This document shows, piece by piece, positions 41,435 to 51,924 of a DNA stretch of 64,000 bases. Origin of the DNA: Nannochloropsis oceanica (lineage: Eukaryota; Sar; Eustigmatophyceae; Eustigmatales; Monodopsidaceae); contig CP038107.1 in the NCBI GenBank assembly GCA_004519485.1, positions 496,001 to 560,000 on the forward strand. Reading direction: 5' to 3'. Both the position numbers and the translations under genes were made by a program. How positions within the stretch are numbered: the first letter of the stretch is position 1; the number at the start of each line of letters is the position of its first letter. The notes below the pieces were generated by a model. The model searched no databases. It saw nothing but the letters and a program-made list of their open reading frames with translations, and was not told where the DNA came from.

Positions 41435-42632
41435 CATAGACGACAGTGGCGTGGTACTGGCGCCCTTTCTGTCGTTCCTCACTTCGTTCGTTGCGTCCCG
41501 ACCTCTGAATCTCGTTGGTTTGTCAATGCACTAGTGTGGCAGCAAGGACATACAATGCTCCTCTACTTCGATACATGTCTTATGCTTTGTACTACCTATT
41601 TTCTTTATTAACTTTTCCAGTCAGCCTTAATATTCTACATGTCCGTTTTATTTGTCACTCCCATATAGAATACTAGAAAAGCCAAGCAACAGGGAAATAC
41701 GTTGACCCTTCACGGCTTCCCGCGCAGCCCTCAAGGTTCTATCCGGCTTCTGGAATTAATACCCACCGCTGCTTGTCTCAGAATGGCAAGACATGAGCAG
41801 GACAACTCTGGTAAAAGCCGCCAAAATCTCGAATCATGGATTGTTCACAAACATGCTTGTCGAATGAACTTGCGTAAGATTCCAAGGGCAGGGGCAGAGG
41901 CTGGGAGACAAAAAAGGACTTTTCATGAATATCATACGGTTTGTACATAGCTCTGTCACGACATATGCATGCTGTCAGCATCTTGCTCTGGCCCGAGAGG
42001 GTCGAAATAATACATGTGCCTGCCGCCAGCATACTTGCATGGCATTCTGGTGGCTCCTACACTATTTCGGGGACGAAAGTAAATGAAAGATCACTTGAGC
42101 GCGCAACCTAGATATCGTTCCGCCAGTTTCATGCCATGAGAATTGTGGAGCATACTCATAGGTAATAACAGCATTGGATGTCGATGCAAGTTGGATTCTG
42201 CTGATGTTATCGAGATGTAAACCTTATGGATAACAGGTACAGCACCAAGTTAAAAAATGACCTTATAATTTGTCCTGACTTCAGTTTTTCCCTTCCGGAG
42301 GCAGACGTCTCCAACAAGCATGTGCGCTGCACTTAAAACCTGAAACAGGTCAAACACTGCTGAGTATCAGCAAAGACCTGTCTAATTGTTGAGTCGTGCA
42401 CGCGAAATCGCTATGAGGAAGTGGGAAACGCGTGCCAAAATAAGCTATGCCTAAGTTTTAACCTTCTCGAACCATTCTCTATGCAAGAGCTTTTTGGTAG
42501 ACTGACTGATCAGAGAAGGGTATTCTGCCCGCGGCAGCCTTCAGAATAGCAAAGTTTGATTGGGGGGGGGGGAAAGAAATTCCCCTCATACAAAAAAGCC
42601 ATTCCACCGATGTTCTTCCACTAAGCTGATTT
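41435..42632. other. Intergenic between MITE and BT1 duplication
   Basis: About 1.2 kb without a supported gene. Open frames at 41702-42032 on both strands are short and lack recognisable motifs. A G run lies at 42561-42571. Confidence 0.35.
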
Positions 42633-43138
42633 TTGTTGCTTACTTGCAGGCGATGCTTTAATATTCACTGTACACTGGTCTAATTTTTTGTCTCGTGGAC
42701 ATATCCCTCCATCTTCTGTTCCTCCTGCTCAACTCCTCGTGCATCGCCCCCTTCGCCACTCTTGCTTTTTTCCGCTGGGAGCAAGGACAAAAATGGTAGA
42801 GACAAAAGGGTGCTGAGGTTGCAAATGGCGATTAGCAGACCCAAATTCTGAAAATTACTCTCGGTGACACCCAGCGCGGACGTCAAAAATGCCCCCAGCT
42901 CTGCGCCCAAAGCCCCCGCACCGTTAAACACGCTCATCAACGTCGCAAAGAGTGTCCCCTCAATGCCTGGAGGACACAAACGCGCAGCCAAGACCAGCGT
43001 CGGCATGAAGGCTATCTGGCCGAGTACAGTCAGCACTACACTGTCGCCGAAGGTGAAGATCTCGTTGGGGATCCCCAGATCGGTGTTTAGGTGGTACACC
43101 AGGATAAGTTGCGTCAACCCCAGTTGTGGTTTCAAAAA
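42633..43138 (-). pseudogene. Tandem duplicate of the BT1 transporter last exon
   Basis: A near-perfect copy, offset by 526 bp, of the last coding exon and 3' flank of the BT1 gene (43159..43664). The open frame 43123..42680 differs from the functional exon by two amino acids (Asp for Gly, Tyr for His). At the position of the functional acceptor (AG at 43651-43650) the copy reads AA (base 43124), so this exon cannot be spliced the same way. It lies downstream of the functional stop codon and would be transcribed only as 3' UTR. The very low divergence indicates a recent duplication. Confidence 0.8.
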
Positions 43139-43205
43139 AGACTCGACTGTACTTCTTTCTGTTGCTTACTTACAAGCGATGCTTTAATATTCACTGTACA
43201 CTGGT

Positions 43206-45050
43206 CTAATTTTTTGTCTCGTGGACATGTCCCTCCATCTTCTGTTCCTCCTGCTCAACTCCTCGTGCATCGCCCCCTTCGCCACTCTTGCTTTTTTCCG
43301 CTGGGAGCAAGGACAAAAATGGTAGAGACAAAAGGGTGCTGAGGTTGCAAATGGCGATTAGCAGACCCAAATTCTGAAAATTACTCTCGGTGACACCCAG
43401 CGCGGACGTCAAAAATGCCCCCAGCTCTGCGCCCAAAGCCCCCGCACCGTTAAACACGCTCATCAACGTCGCAAAGAGTGTCCCCTCAATGCCTGGAGGA
43501 CACAAACGCGCAGCCAAGACCAGCGTCGGCATGAAGGCTATCTGGCCGAGTACAGTCAGCACTACACTGTCGCCGAAGGTGAAGATCTCGTTGGGGATCC
43601 CCAGACCGGTGTTTAGGTGGTACACCAGGATAAGTTGCGTCAACCCCAGCTGTGGTTTCAAAAAAAATAAGGACGAAAGAAAAGGAGGAGATTCGGGTGA
43701 TCATTTGTAATTGAAACTACCCACGTGAAAAGAACCAATGAAGAATGTTTAATAAATATCATGCTAGGATAAGCCGGGAAGAAGTAAGGAAGCACGCACT
43801 GATTTGTAAGCCTGCAAACACTTGTAAGCACATTTGAAACAAGTGACCATCCACCGTGAACGTACCGGTACTGAAGCGAGCGTGGTCCAAAAGAGGATTT
43901 TGGCAATCGGCACCTCCCGCAGGTAGCGCTGGTAGAGCCACACCCCAGCGAGGGAGGCGATGCTGGTCCCTAAGCGCACCCGGCCGAGGAACTCGGGCTG
44001 CATGTGCAGCTCATTCGTGAGGAAATAAAAGAAGGCCGAGTCACTGGAAGGGCTGCCTTGCCACAAGACCAGAAAGAAGAGGGGAAGGTACACTGATTTC
44101 TGCGTGAGGGCTAACCGCAAGAGCATGGCTTGCTCCTTGGCCAGACTGATAGAGCTGCTGTAATCAAATGACAGCCGTGTCTCCCGAATAGACAGCGAAA
44201 CTAAAGTCACCAACAAGGGTAACGAGGCCGTAATTCCAAACAAACCCCTCGTTCCGATCGTTTCCAGCAACACCCCAGAGAAGTAAGCACTTGTAATCCC
44301 TCCCATGGCTGAGCTGCCCCAGCATAAGGACTGTAAGCCGCCCGCTAGCTTGGGATCTCCCCCAGGGCCCGCTGCCTGAATCTTCTCTACCACGAGAGAA
44401 TCGGCCACCACATCACTGACCGCCACCGAGAGCGAGCCCAGCGTGATGGCGACCGTGGCCGTGCCCACTGAGTCCACTACGCCGGGGGAGGCCAAAGCCA
44501 AATAGGAAAGTGCTCCTAAGAGACCAGAGAGCGCTAAGTAGGATCGACGACGATACCCGCCCAAAGGAAACCCGTCGGATAAAAAGCCGTAAAGAGGTTT
44601 AAGCAGCCAAGGCGTCGAAAAAATGCCTGTGAGGGCGGCGGACTCCGCAGGGGACAAGTGTAGGTCGTCCTTGAGGTAGAAGGTTGTGGCAAGGCGGGCC
44701 AAGCCGATGGCACCTTGCACAAAATACACGATAAGGATGGCGTACACGTCCGGCGAGGGCTCCACACCCAGGAGCAACTTGTTGCGCAACACGTTGGACC
44801 ATACTAGAGGTGTAGGAGGGGTGGTGCTCGAGCTGTCCTTGCTCTGCATCGACGTCACCGTCGGGGTCATCCTTCTTCTTCTTCCTGTGATCGCACCGCC
44901 AGGTCGATGAAGAGGCTGCATATAGGTCCATGGTAGTGGTGGTGGCCCAAACGCTTGCACAGACGAGACGACGAGCACAAACAGCACCATCAGCAGCATC
45001 ACAATGACCTCCTCACCACACCGCCTCGGCCTCTTCGCGCGTTGCTGCAT
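43206..45050 (-). CDS. Folate-biopterin transporter (BT1/FBT family, MFS), plastid-targeted
   Basis: FBT proteins move folates or pterins; a plant member sits in the plastid envelope. Two exons, 45050..43866 and 43649..43206 (542 aa), joined in phase 0 (TTLASVP then LGLTQLIL). ATG 45050 gives a signal peptide ([19 protein letters not shown]) followed by FGPPPLPW, the ochrophyte A-F plastid cleavage motif. Family signatures include [47 protein letters not shown], and [12 protein letters not shown]. About eleven or twelve membrane segments are visible. An upstream in-frame ATG (45167) would bury the signal peptide. The last exon is tandemly duplicated just downstream. Divergent from the ADP/ATP carrier. 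Confidence 0.88.
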
Positions 45051-46042
45051 GACCAGCTGTTGGTCTTCTTCTGCGCTCCTGTACTTTCTTGCCTTCCCTG
45101 TGAGTGGTGGTATTAAATTTAGTATGGGATAAGGCTCCATCCGTGGCATACAACAAATGAGTCGCATTGCTGGCGTGCTTCGTACATGGCTGGGTCGGGT
45201 CTTATTCCCTCATAATTCCAGCCCTCATCATTCTCTCGGAGAATCCACGCCGCACTCGCATCCCCTTAGCCCAAGCGCCACCTCGCCTCGAGGAAGTGCA
45301 GGCAGTTTGCGGCTCTTGTCATTGCCCACGCCACTACATCCTCTTATTTCCTCTCTTTTTCAAGAATGTAGTCTAGGAAATAAATATTTCAGTGTGTCCG
45401 TGGTTGCGGTGCTTTGCAATCGCTACGATGCACACACGAATCCTCTTGCGTCGAGCAGCCGAAAGAACCATAGAAAAATCCCCCCCGAGCCTCGTCATCC
45501 CATCTCACCCACCCCCCCAACCCCACTTTAGGTTTGTTGATACGGTAGCTGAAGACTGCGATACGATTTTGGCTCACCAAACTTTCCACGCCGATATATC
45601 GTGGTGTTGCGTGCGCGTGCGCTTTCATCTAGCAGATCAGTGGCCAGGAGCGTGCGAGCCAAGCACATGCATGATCTTGGTGGCTCCGGCTCGAGCCAAG
45701 AACGAGTGGAGACGCGCGAGCCCTGAGTGGACACGATTCTGGGGGAGAAAGCCCTTCGGCTGACCCTGGCACATCAGATAAAACTACCATGGACCACGAA
45801 TGGTAGCGCTGTCCACGGGTCACTTACGACCACTAACGTCACGGGCAGCAGGGATTGCGGCAAACAACCACCGCGCTTGTGTTCCTGTTCTTGAGCCCAA
45901 GCGCCCCCACCAGCACCCGGTGACCACCACCCCAACACACTCATTATTCCAGCCTCCACTCACGCCCCACCAATCATCCCTTGCACACTGTCTCCGTCCA
46001 CAGACCACCCCTCCTCTCCAGTCGCTACCCTTCTCAGCAAAG
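45051..46042. promoter_or_regulatory. Divergent intergenic region (BT1 / ADP-ATP carrier)
   Basis: 992 bp between two 5' ends. The frame upstream of the carrier's ATG is open from 45800, but its sequence is CT-rich leader, not protein-like. No other gene recognised. Confidence 0.4.
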
Positions 46043-47014
46043 ATGCAGACCCCCATCAGCAACGTGCACGCTAAGATGATGGCGTTATCCGAAAAGAAGG
46101 CTAAGACCTGGAACGACGTGGCCATCGACTGGATGGCGGGCGGTATCGCGGCCGGTGTCTCTAAGACAGCTGTGGCTCCCATTGAGCGTGTCAAGCTCCT
46201 CCTCCAGACACAGGATGCCAATCCCAAGATCGCCTCCGGGGAGGTTCCCCGTTACTCCGGCGTGGTGAACGTGCTGGTGCGCGTGTCCAAGGAGCAAGGG
46301 GTTCCCGCCTTGTGGCGTGGTAACGCCGCCAATGTGCTGCGCTACTTTCCCACTCAGGCCTTTAACTTCGCGTTCAAGGACACTTTCAAGTCAATGTTCC
46401 CCAAGTACGACCCCCAGACACAGTTCTGGGCCTTCTTCGGCTCCAACATGGCAGCAGGAGGCTTAGCGGGTGCTGCTTCCCTCCTCATTGTGTACCCCTT
46501 GGACTTTGCGCGCACGCGTCTGGCCGCTGATCTGGGTAAGGACGGCGCCCGTGAGTTCAACGGTTTGGTGGACTGCCTGAAGAAGGTAGTGAAGACCGGC
46601 GGTCCCATGGCCTTGTATCAGGGCTTCGGTGTTTCCGTGCAGGGCATTATCGTGTACCGTGGTGCCTACTTTGGTTTGTACGACACTGCCAAGGGCGCAC
46701 TTTTCAAGGACGAAGCCAGCTCAGGCATTCTCTACCGATGGGCGATCGCCCAGGCCGTGACGGCCGCGGCCGGCATCGTCTCCTACCCCCTTGACACCAT
46801 CCGTCGACGACTCATGATGCAGGCGGGCGGCAAGAAACTTTACAACGGCACCATGGATTGCGTGAGCAAGATCATTCAGAACGAGGGACCTAAGGCCTTC
46901 TTTAAGGGTGCGTGGTCCAACGTGCTGCGCGGGGCGGGCGGCGCTTTGGTCCTGGTCTTTTACGACGAGATCAAGAAGGCGCTGGGTGCCTCGTCTGGCA
47001 GCAGCTCCGAGTAA
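46043..47014 (+). CDS. AAC: Mitochondrial ADP/ATP carrier
   Basis: Exchanges cytosolic ADP for matrix ATP across the inner mitochondrial membrane. Intronless, 323 aa from ATG 46043 ([11 protein letters not shown]). Three mitochondrial-carrier repeats carry the Px(D/E)xx(K/R) motifs: APIERVK, YPLDFAR and YPLDTIR. The last continues into the diagnostic RRRLMM of ADP/ATP carriers. The RRMMM-type signature reads RRRLMM here. Codon use is strongly C-ending, as expected for a highly expressed gene. Confidence 0.97.
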   Translation: MQTPISNVHAKMMALSEKKAKTWNDVAIDWMAGGIAAGVSKTAVAPIERVKLLLQTQDANPKIASGEVPRYSGVVNVLVRVSKEQGVPALWRGNAANVLRYFPTQAFNFAFKDTFKSMFPKYDPQTQFWAFFGSNMAAGGLAGAASLLIVYPLDFARTRLAADLGKDGAREFNGLVDCLKKVVKTGGPMALYQGFGVSVQGIIVYRGAYFGLYDTAKGALFKDEASSGILYRWAIAQAVTAAAGIVSYPLDTIRRRLMMQAGGKKLYNGTMDCVSKIIQNEGPKAFFKGAWSNVLRGAGGALVLVFYDEIKKALGASSGSSSE

Positions 47015-47858
47015 GGCTTCACTATGCCAGGACCTAGGGGACACGCATACTCATATATGTTCTCAGATCACCTCACTGTCACATCATCGTCATCTCATCA
47101 TCAACCCGTCACCGTTTTTATAAAACCTTACGAGGACAGTAGAATAATTGTTTTGGCCGAAAAAGGGCACATGTGGGAGGGAAGAAAGAGAATGAGGCGA
47201 GGGGTTAGACGGGCGTGTCAGGGAAACGGATGGGTGTCGTTCACGTTTTTGAAGAGAAGAAAGAAAGAGTAGAGTTCGGGGACTTTTTGTACCCTTTTTT
47301 GTGTCTGTGTGCTTGTGTGCTTGTGTATGTGAAGTCGAATGTTTGTATTGGTGACCCTACCGAGACACCGGGATTTCAGAGGAGAACCATTTTTAGGGGG
47401 GGGGCAGTTTTTACAAAGCATTCCACCCTCCCACCCGTCCGAGCCGTAGGGGTTGGCCTCTTACATCTGCAGGTGCATCCGTGGGGGGAATAACGTTTCA
47501 TCAATTTCGTAGGCTTACATCTTGGAGAAGCTAGGAAGGAAGAGAAAAACAAACAGGGAACAAACAACTATTGAAATACAAAGATTTTTGGCCATTTATT
47601 CACGCGCTTTTTAACGTAGTCGTGATGAAGTTGGATGACGCATGAGGTATATAACTACTCTTTCCGAGTCGTTGATTACGCCTTAGACACGGACGCTCTT
47701 ACAAACGTAGATTCATTCTTGAGCTGCTACACACAGGTCTAGGCGCGAGGGACTGGGTGCAAGAGACCAGAAAAAAAGGAGAAGCAGCTCGCAACAGCTC
47801 GACTCTTGACTGTCGGAGCCCGGACCACCTCCTTACCACAACCACAGCCAAATTGAGG
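47015..47858. other. Intergenic between AAC and the PsbP-domain gene
   Basis: Holds the AAC 3' UTR and the PsbP gene promoter. GT-rich around 47298-47330. No further gene seen. Short open frames are not protein-like. Confidence 0.4.
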
Positions 47859-48842
47859 ATGCCATTTCCGCCCTTACAACGTTTCTGGGCCTCGGTAGCC
47901 ACACTCTGGGCGCTATTTGGGCTCGCACTTTCACCGGCCCTTTCAAATGCCTATGTTCTCCCATCATGCTGCCTCAGCCGGCAGCGGTTTCTATTCATGA
48001 ATGCGGGGCACAGGACAGGAGGCGTGAAGCCTTTATCCCAGTCTTCTTCAGCATGGTACAGTCGTGCTGACGTGTTTCGAGGAGGGCTTGTACTCTTGCC
48101 AGGTGCCATGTTAACAAGCTTAGCTCCATGGGGAGTCCGACCTGTCTCAGCCGCCGAGGAGGAAAAGGAAAAGGTGGAATCCTCCACCTTCATTCCTTTT
48201 GTCGCCTCCAGCAAGACCTTCACATTTGACTACCCCGACTCTTGGAAGCTGGCCCCCAAACTTGTGCAGACACATCAAGAAGAGGTAAGAGGATGTGTGG
48301 TCATAATGGCCAGTCAATGAGGTGACCGAGGGTAAACGCATTTGCCCCCTGCCATACGCTTCCAATAGGTGACACTCAAAAGCACAGTCCAACGAGGCTT
48401 CTCCGCGGGAGTAGCGGTAAGTAGGAAGAGGGAAGAGTGGAAATAAAATGAGAAATGCAAGGCGATGGGGGCAGGAAAAGAATATCCCACTTGGTTCCCC
48501 TAACTCGGTTCATAGGTGGACCCCGTCCGGATCGAGCGGATCGAGCAAACTGGCACGCCTGCCCAAGTCGGTGGTCGCATTGTGAACCTGGAAGGGAAGA
48601 AGGAAGGCGTCCAAAAGGTGGAGTTGCTGGACAGTGCGCAAGAGGGCAACTATTACACGTTCGACTACAGGGTGGAGTCGACGCGGGGCAAGAATCGCTT
48701 CCTGGCCAAGGCCATTATCTATGCCCAGAAGCTGGTTGTCTTCACCGTGCAGGTCCCCATCCCCGCCTATGAGTCTAATGAGGCGATAATTACACAAATG
48801 CTTGCCTCTTTTCAAGCACCACCACCGGCCGAGGCTAGGTGA
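47859..48842 (+). CDS. PsbP-domain protein of the thylakoid lumen
   Basis: PsbP-family proteins assist photosystem II or other lumenal assemblies. Exons 47859..48284, 48369..48416 and 48516..48842 give 266 aa. The N-terminus is tripartite: signal peptide (WASVATLWALFGLALSPALSNA, then Y), a plastid transit region, and a second hydrophobic stretch (GLVLLPGAMLTSLAPWG) ending in VSAAEE, a lumenal cleavage site. The mature part begins FIPFVASSKTFTFDYPDSWK and continues with IERIEQTGTPAQVGGRIV, DYRVESTRGKNRFLAKAIIY and KLVVFTVQVP, the PsbP core. It is a PPD-type homologue. Whether it is PsbP itself cannot be decided by eye. The middle exon is only 48 bp. Confidence 0.87.
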
Positions 48843-49114
48843 CGAATTAACCAGGCTTCAAGGGGAGCAGACATTAAGGGTAAGGGAGCATGTATTATTT
48901 ATTAGCCTTTAGAACAGGCTTAAATCAAAAGAAAGAAATAAGCTACGTCCGAGACGCAATTGATTTTCGACGGAACGGGTTATGATTTGACACTGTCTCG
49001 CGAGAGCGTTGTGTTTTCATTGAACGTTAGGACAACACATAGCCAACAACTTAATAACCCTTCTATGCACCTCCCCCGCTCCTTCCTTCATTCTCTGTCC
49101 TTCGCATGCATAAC

Positions 49115-50053
49115 TCAAGACGAGACCGAGGCCGAGTTGGGAGGCGCAGTGGGCGTAGCTTGGGTGGTAAATTTACGCCAAAGCTGGTAGCTGCCCGTGA
49201 CGGCCATAAAGGCATTGACACTGAAGAGGTTGTAGTTGACAGGGGTGATGACGAAGCTGTACCGTGACCAGATAATGCCCGTGGCAGTCACCGCTGTGGT
49301 TTAAATGGGTGGAAGAAGCGTCAATCGCATGCTTTAAAGGTTGCGTATGCCATCTTAAAAACACGGTCGAACACTATTGCGCTTTGTGAAGCAGCGAAAG
49401 AGGAACAGAGAGGCAGGGGAGAGAAGGAGGTAAAGCGTCACGTGCTTGATTGTACTTACCAAGTTGCTGCGGCACGGAGATGAATTCAGCTGGCCGGTTG
49501 AAGTCGGCGATGTTTGCCAAGGAAATGCCCCATTTGAACGACGGCGCCCAGAAATGAACTGAACATGGATGGGCGAGTTGACATATGGGATGAACAGATG
49601 AGAAGACAACGAGTAAGGTTTTTTGTCGGATTTTTCCAATTCGTGGCAACATGTGTAGCGATGCAGGATGTATGGAACTTTTGAAAAATGTGACATATGC
49701 AGTCATTTACCAATACGATGACGCCCTGACGTGGAGGTTGCAGAGCCAATATGATGGAGGGTGCAGAGCAAATATTATAGAGGAACACACGGGCATATGG
49801 GAGCAGGGCGGGGCAAGCATGTAATCAGCGAGCAGACATTGTTATGTAAGGAAAGATAAAGGGTAAGAGCGGACACCCGAACCGGCATAAATGCAGGTTA
49901 AGCGCTCTGACCCTAACCCTAACCCTTAGCACAGCACTTACTCGTAAACGGTCCAGCGGGGTGGTCTAGCATCGCCTTGATCCGCGGGTTGTTTTTCACA
50001 AATTCCACGGCCATCACTCGAGCCTTGAGTGCTGGAACAACGCTGAGTCCCAT
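49115..50053 (-). CDS. MPC2: Mitochondrial pyruvate carrier subunit MPC2
   Basis: MPC1/MPC2 heterodimers import pyruvate across the inner mitochondrial membrane. Exons 50053..49942, 49558..49460 and 49293..49115 give 129 aa (human MPC2 is 127). The joins restore the conserved HPAGPFTIHFWAPSFKWG, then IADFNRPAEFISVPQQL and VTATGIIWSRYSFVITPVN followed by YNLFSVN. This is the MPC2 rather than the MPC1 pattern. Start ATG 50053 (MGLSVVPALKARVMAVEF) was preferred over the in-frame Met 13 residues later. Exon 2 is under 100 bp, so the gene is easily missed. Intron 1 carries a telomere-like repeat. Confidence 0.9.
49911..49928. repeat. Interstitial telomere-like repeat (CCCTAA)n
   Basis: Three CCCTAA-type units (TTAGGG on the other strand) in MPC2 intron 1, about a dozen bases from the intron's 5' splice site. 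Confidence 0.65.
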
Positions 50054-50726
50054 CACTGACACTTGTAGTGAGCTATGTACGACGTGCAGAACGAGACGGA
50101 CGCGGAGGCTGTGGATGAAGGCCGCTGATGATGAATAAGCGAAGGCGGTACAAGGGTAGGCGGGGTGGGCGGGAACACCTAAAGTGGAATGTGAAGGGAG
50201 TGGTGAAAAAGGTGGTAAGCGGTCAGTCCAGCAATGCCACGCGAGTCCTCGCTGTACGCCTGGGCTGGTGGTGTCCATGCGAGCAACGGCGTTCCTTTCC
50301 GCTGGCCGCCGAACACTTCCTTTGTGGGGTCGGTCATACTTGCACTGCTCACAATTTTAAGTTACTTCTACGTTTGGGCTGACACTTTGTGTACGTAAGC
50401 ATCTCGAGACGCACTATTTCCTTCACCATGCACATTTTGCTTCATTTGTATTCCTGATCGAGAACAAACTCTAGGCAATCTGCCTCTGGGGAACCGGCCT
50501 CTAGATAGAGGAGGTTGATCAATAACCTGCCAGTGAGCGTCCCGTCCATCTCACCTTCCCCACACCCTAATCATGGCACAGTCTCCACTCCACCACCTGA
50601 CTCGTAAATGGTTATTGATGACCCACAAGAGATTTCGATAAATTAATAGGCTTAACCAAGGTCAATATCGATCTCACAAAATAATCAAGAAATCAATCGA
50701 TCAAATCAAAGTGAGCGCTCTGCTCC
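50054..50726. other. Intergenic upstream of MPC2
   Basis: Contains the MPC2 promoter side. The rest is unremarkable mixed-composition DNA, and no gene was recognised. Confidence 0.35.
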
Positions 50727-51302
50727 CAGGACCGTATATGGTATCTCTTCACGGGTACTTGGTAGTACTTGTAGCTCGACGCCAATTTGCCAATTGGTAT
50801 ACTTACCAAGTATGACGCCGAGAGTACCAAGTAGGTTGGGAAAGAACACCAAGTAGGCTACCCCTAGGGTCAAAGTACCGATTGGTATCTATCATTTCAA
50901 GCCAAAATAAAGAAAAAGGGCAATCGGGGGCTTCCCATTACCCCTCTGCTTCACGCACAAATTCCACTTGTGTCTCTACTCATTCTTCGAACCGGCGAGG
51001 CTTGACCATGACCGAAAAAATTTGTGGTCGTTCGAATGAGCTTAATAGGGGTGCTCTCGTGTCTCTACTCTTTCTTCGAACCGGCGAGGCTTGACCATGA
51101 CCGAAAAAATTTGTGGTCGTTCGAATGAGCTTAATAGGGGTGCTCTCGGATACTAGCCCCCCCCCCTGGCTCTCTGTCCCCCCGCGTCATTCAAAATCAT
51201 CCACATCGTAACCAGATACTTGATACATTACTTACAATGCCAATTGGTAGTTTCCCAGTGGTAGGTATCACTGGTTTTATCTGGTTGTCAAGCACCAGTT
51301 AC
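50727..51302 (+). mobile_element. hAT-type MITE, copy B (diverged, with internal duplication)
   Basis: The reverse complement of copy A aligns along this whole stretch. It starts CAGGACCG, then follows the ACTTGGTAGTACTTGT, GGTCAAAGTACC, TTTCAAGCCA, TCGGGGGCT and CCGCGTCATTCAAAATCAT blocks. Conservation ends at CACCAGTTAC; the expected CGGCCCTG end is not preserved. An 89-bp internal segment is tandemly duplicated (50971-51059 and 51060-51148). No clear target-site duplication remains, though GCTCTGCT before and GCTCTGCA at ~51320 could be its remnant. Older or more eroded than copy A. Confidence 0.72.
50971..51148 (+). repeat. 89-bp tandem duplication inside MITE copy B
   Basis: Two adjacent 89-bp units differ at one base. 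Copy A has the corresponding segment only once, so the duplication arose within copy B. Confidence 0.85.
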
Positions 51303-51924
51303 CAAAAATGAAAATGGGTTGCTCTGCAAGGTACGGTGTCGGCCTGCTTCGGCACGAGCTATAAAAAGACCTTCAGAAGTGGGCATTCGAGAAAAGCAAA
51401 GACAAAACAAGACCAAACACAACAAAGATTCTGTTTTTCATGTGACATTGGCCGCGGATCCTGATACGAACGGCATTTTCACCTAACTTGTTCGATCGTT
51501 CGAAACGTTAGGTAATTCGGCAAGGCGGAATGATCACCTTTTCGGGTCCCCAAAGTTAATAGAAGTTTAATCAGGGAGACTTTAACCTTTCGTAAAAGCC
51601 TAAATGTAGTAACGGCGTGCAGGAATGGTCCATATCGATTGGTAAGCACTGGATAATGGTATTATTTAGCAAGTCTGACTTCGGGTGCCAGGGTGACATC
51701 CATGCACATGATCACAGAAAACAAGGGCAGCTGGAGTGTCGATTGATAGATGTTATTCGCTGGATAAGAAGGAGATAAGCACCGCTTTACAGGTTAAGTG
51801 TGCTACTTTTTCTTTTCATCCTCTTATATTGTGCCTAGAGCTTAGGTTTGATAAATTAAACACGTACACATCCATGTTATACATCATCGGAAGATGAAGT
51901 TCCTACATAATCATTATACACACA
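51303..51924. other. Intergenic downstream of the ABCG gene
   Basis: About 620 bp. A 24-bp palindromic-looking stretch around TTCGATCGTTCGAA lies at ~51490-51505. No gene recognised. Confidence 0.35.

Noticed and set aside
42680-43135. Independent small gene at the BT1 duplicate
   Set aside because: It is a copy of the BT1 last exon. The apparent start lies in the copy of the intron, and there is no separate promoter or domain.
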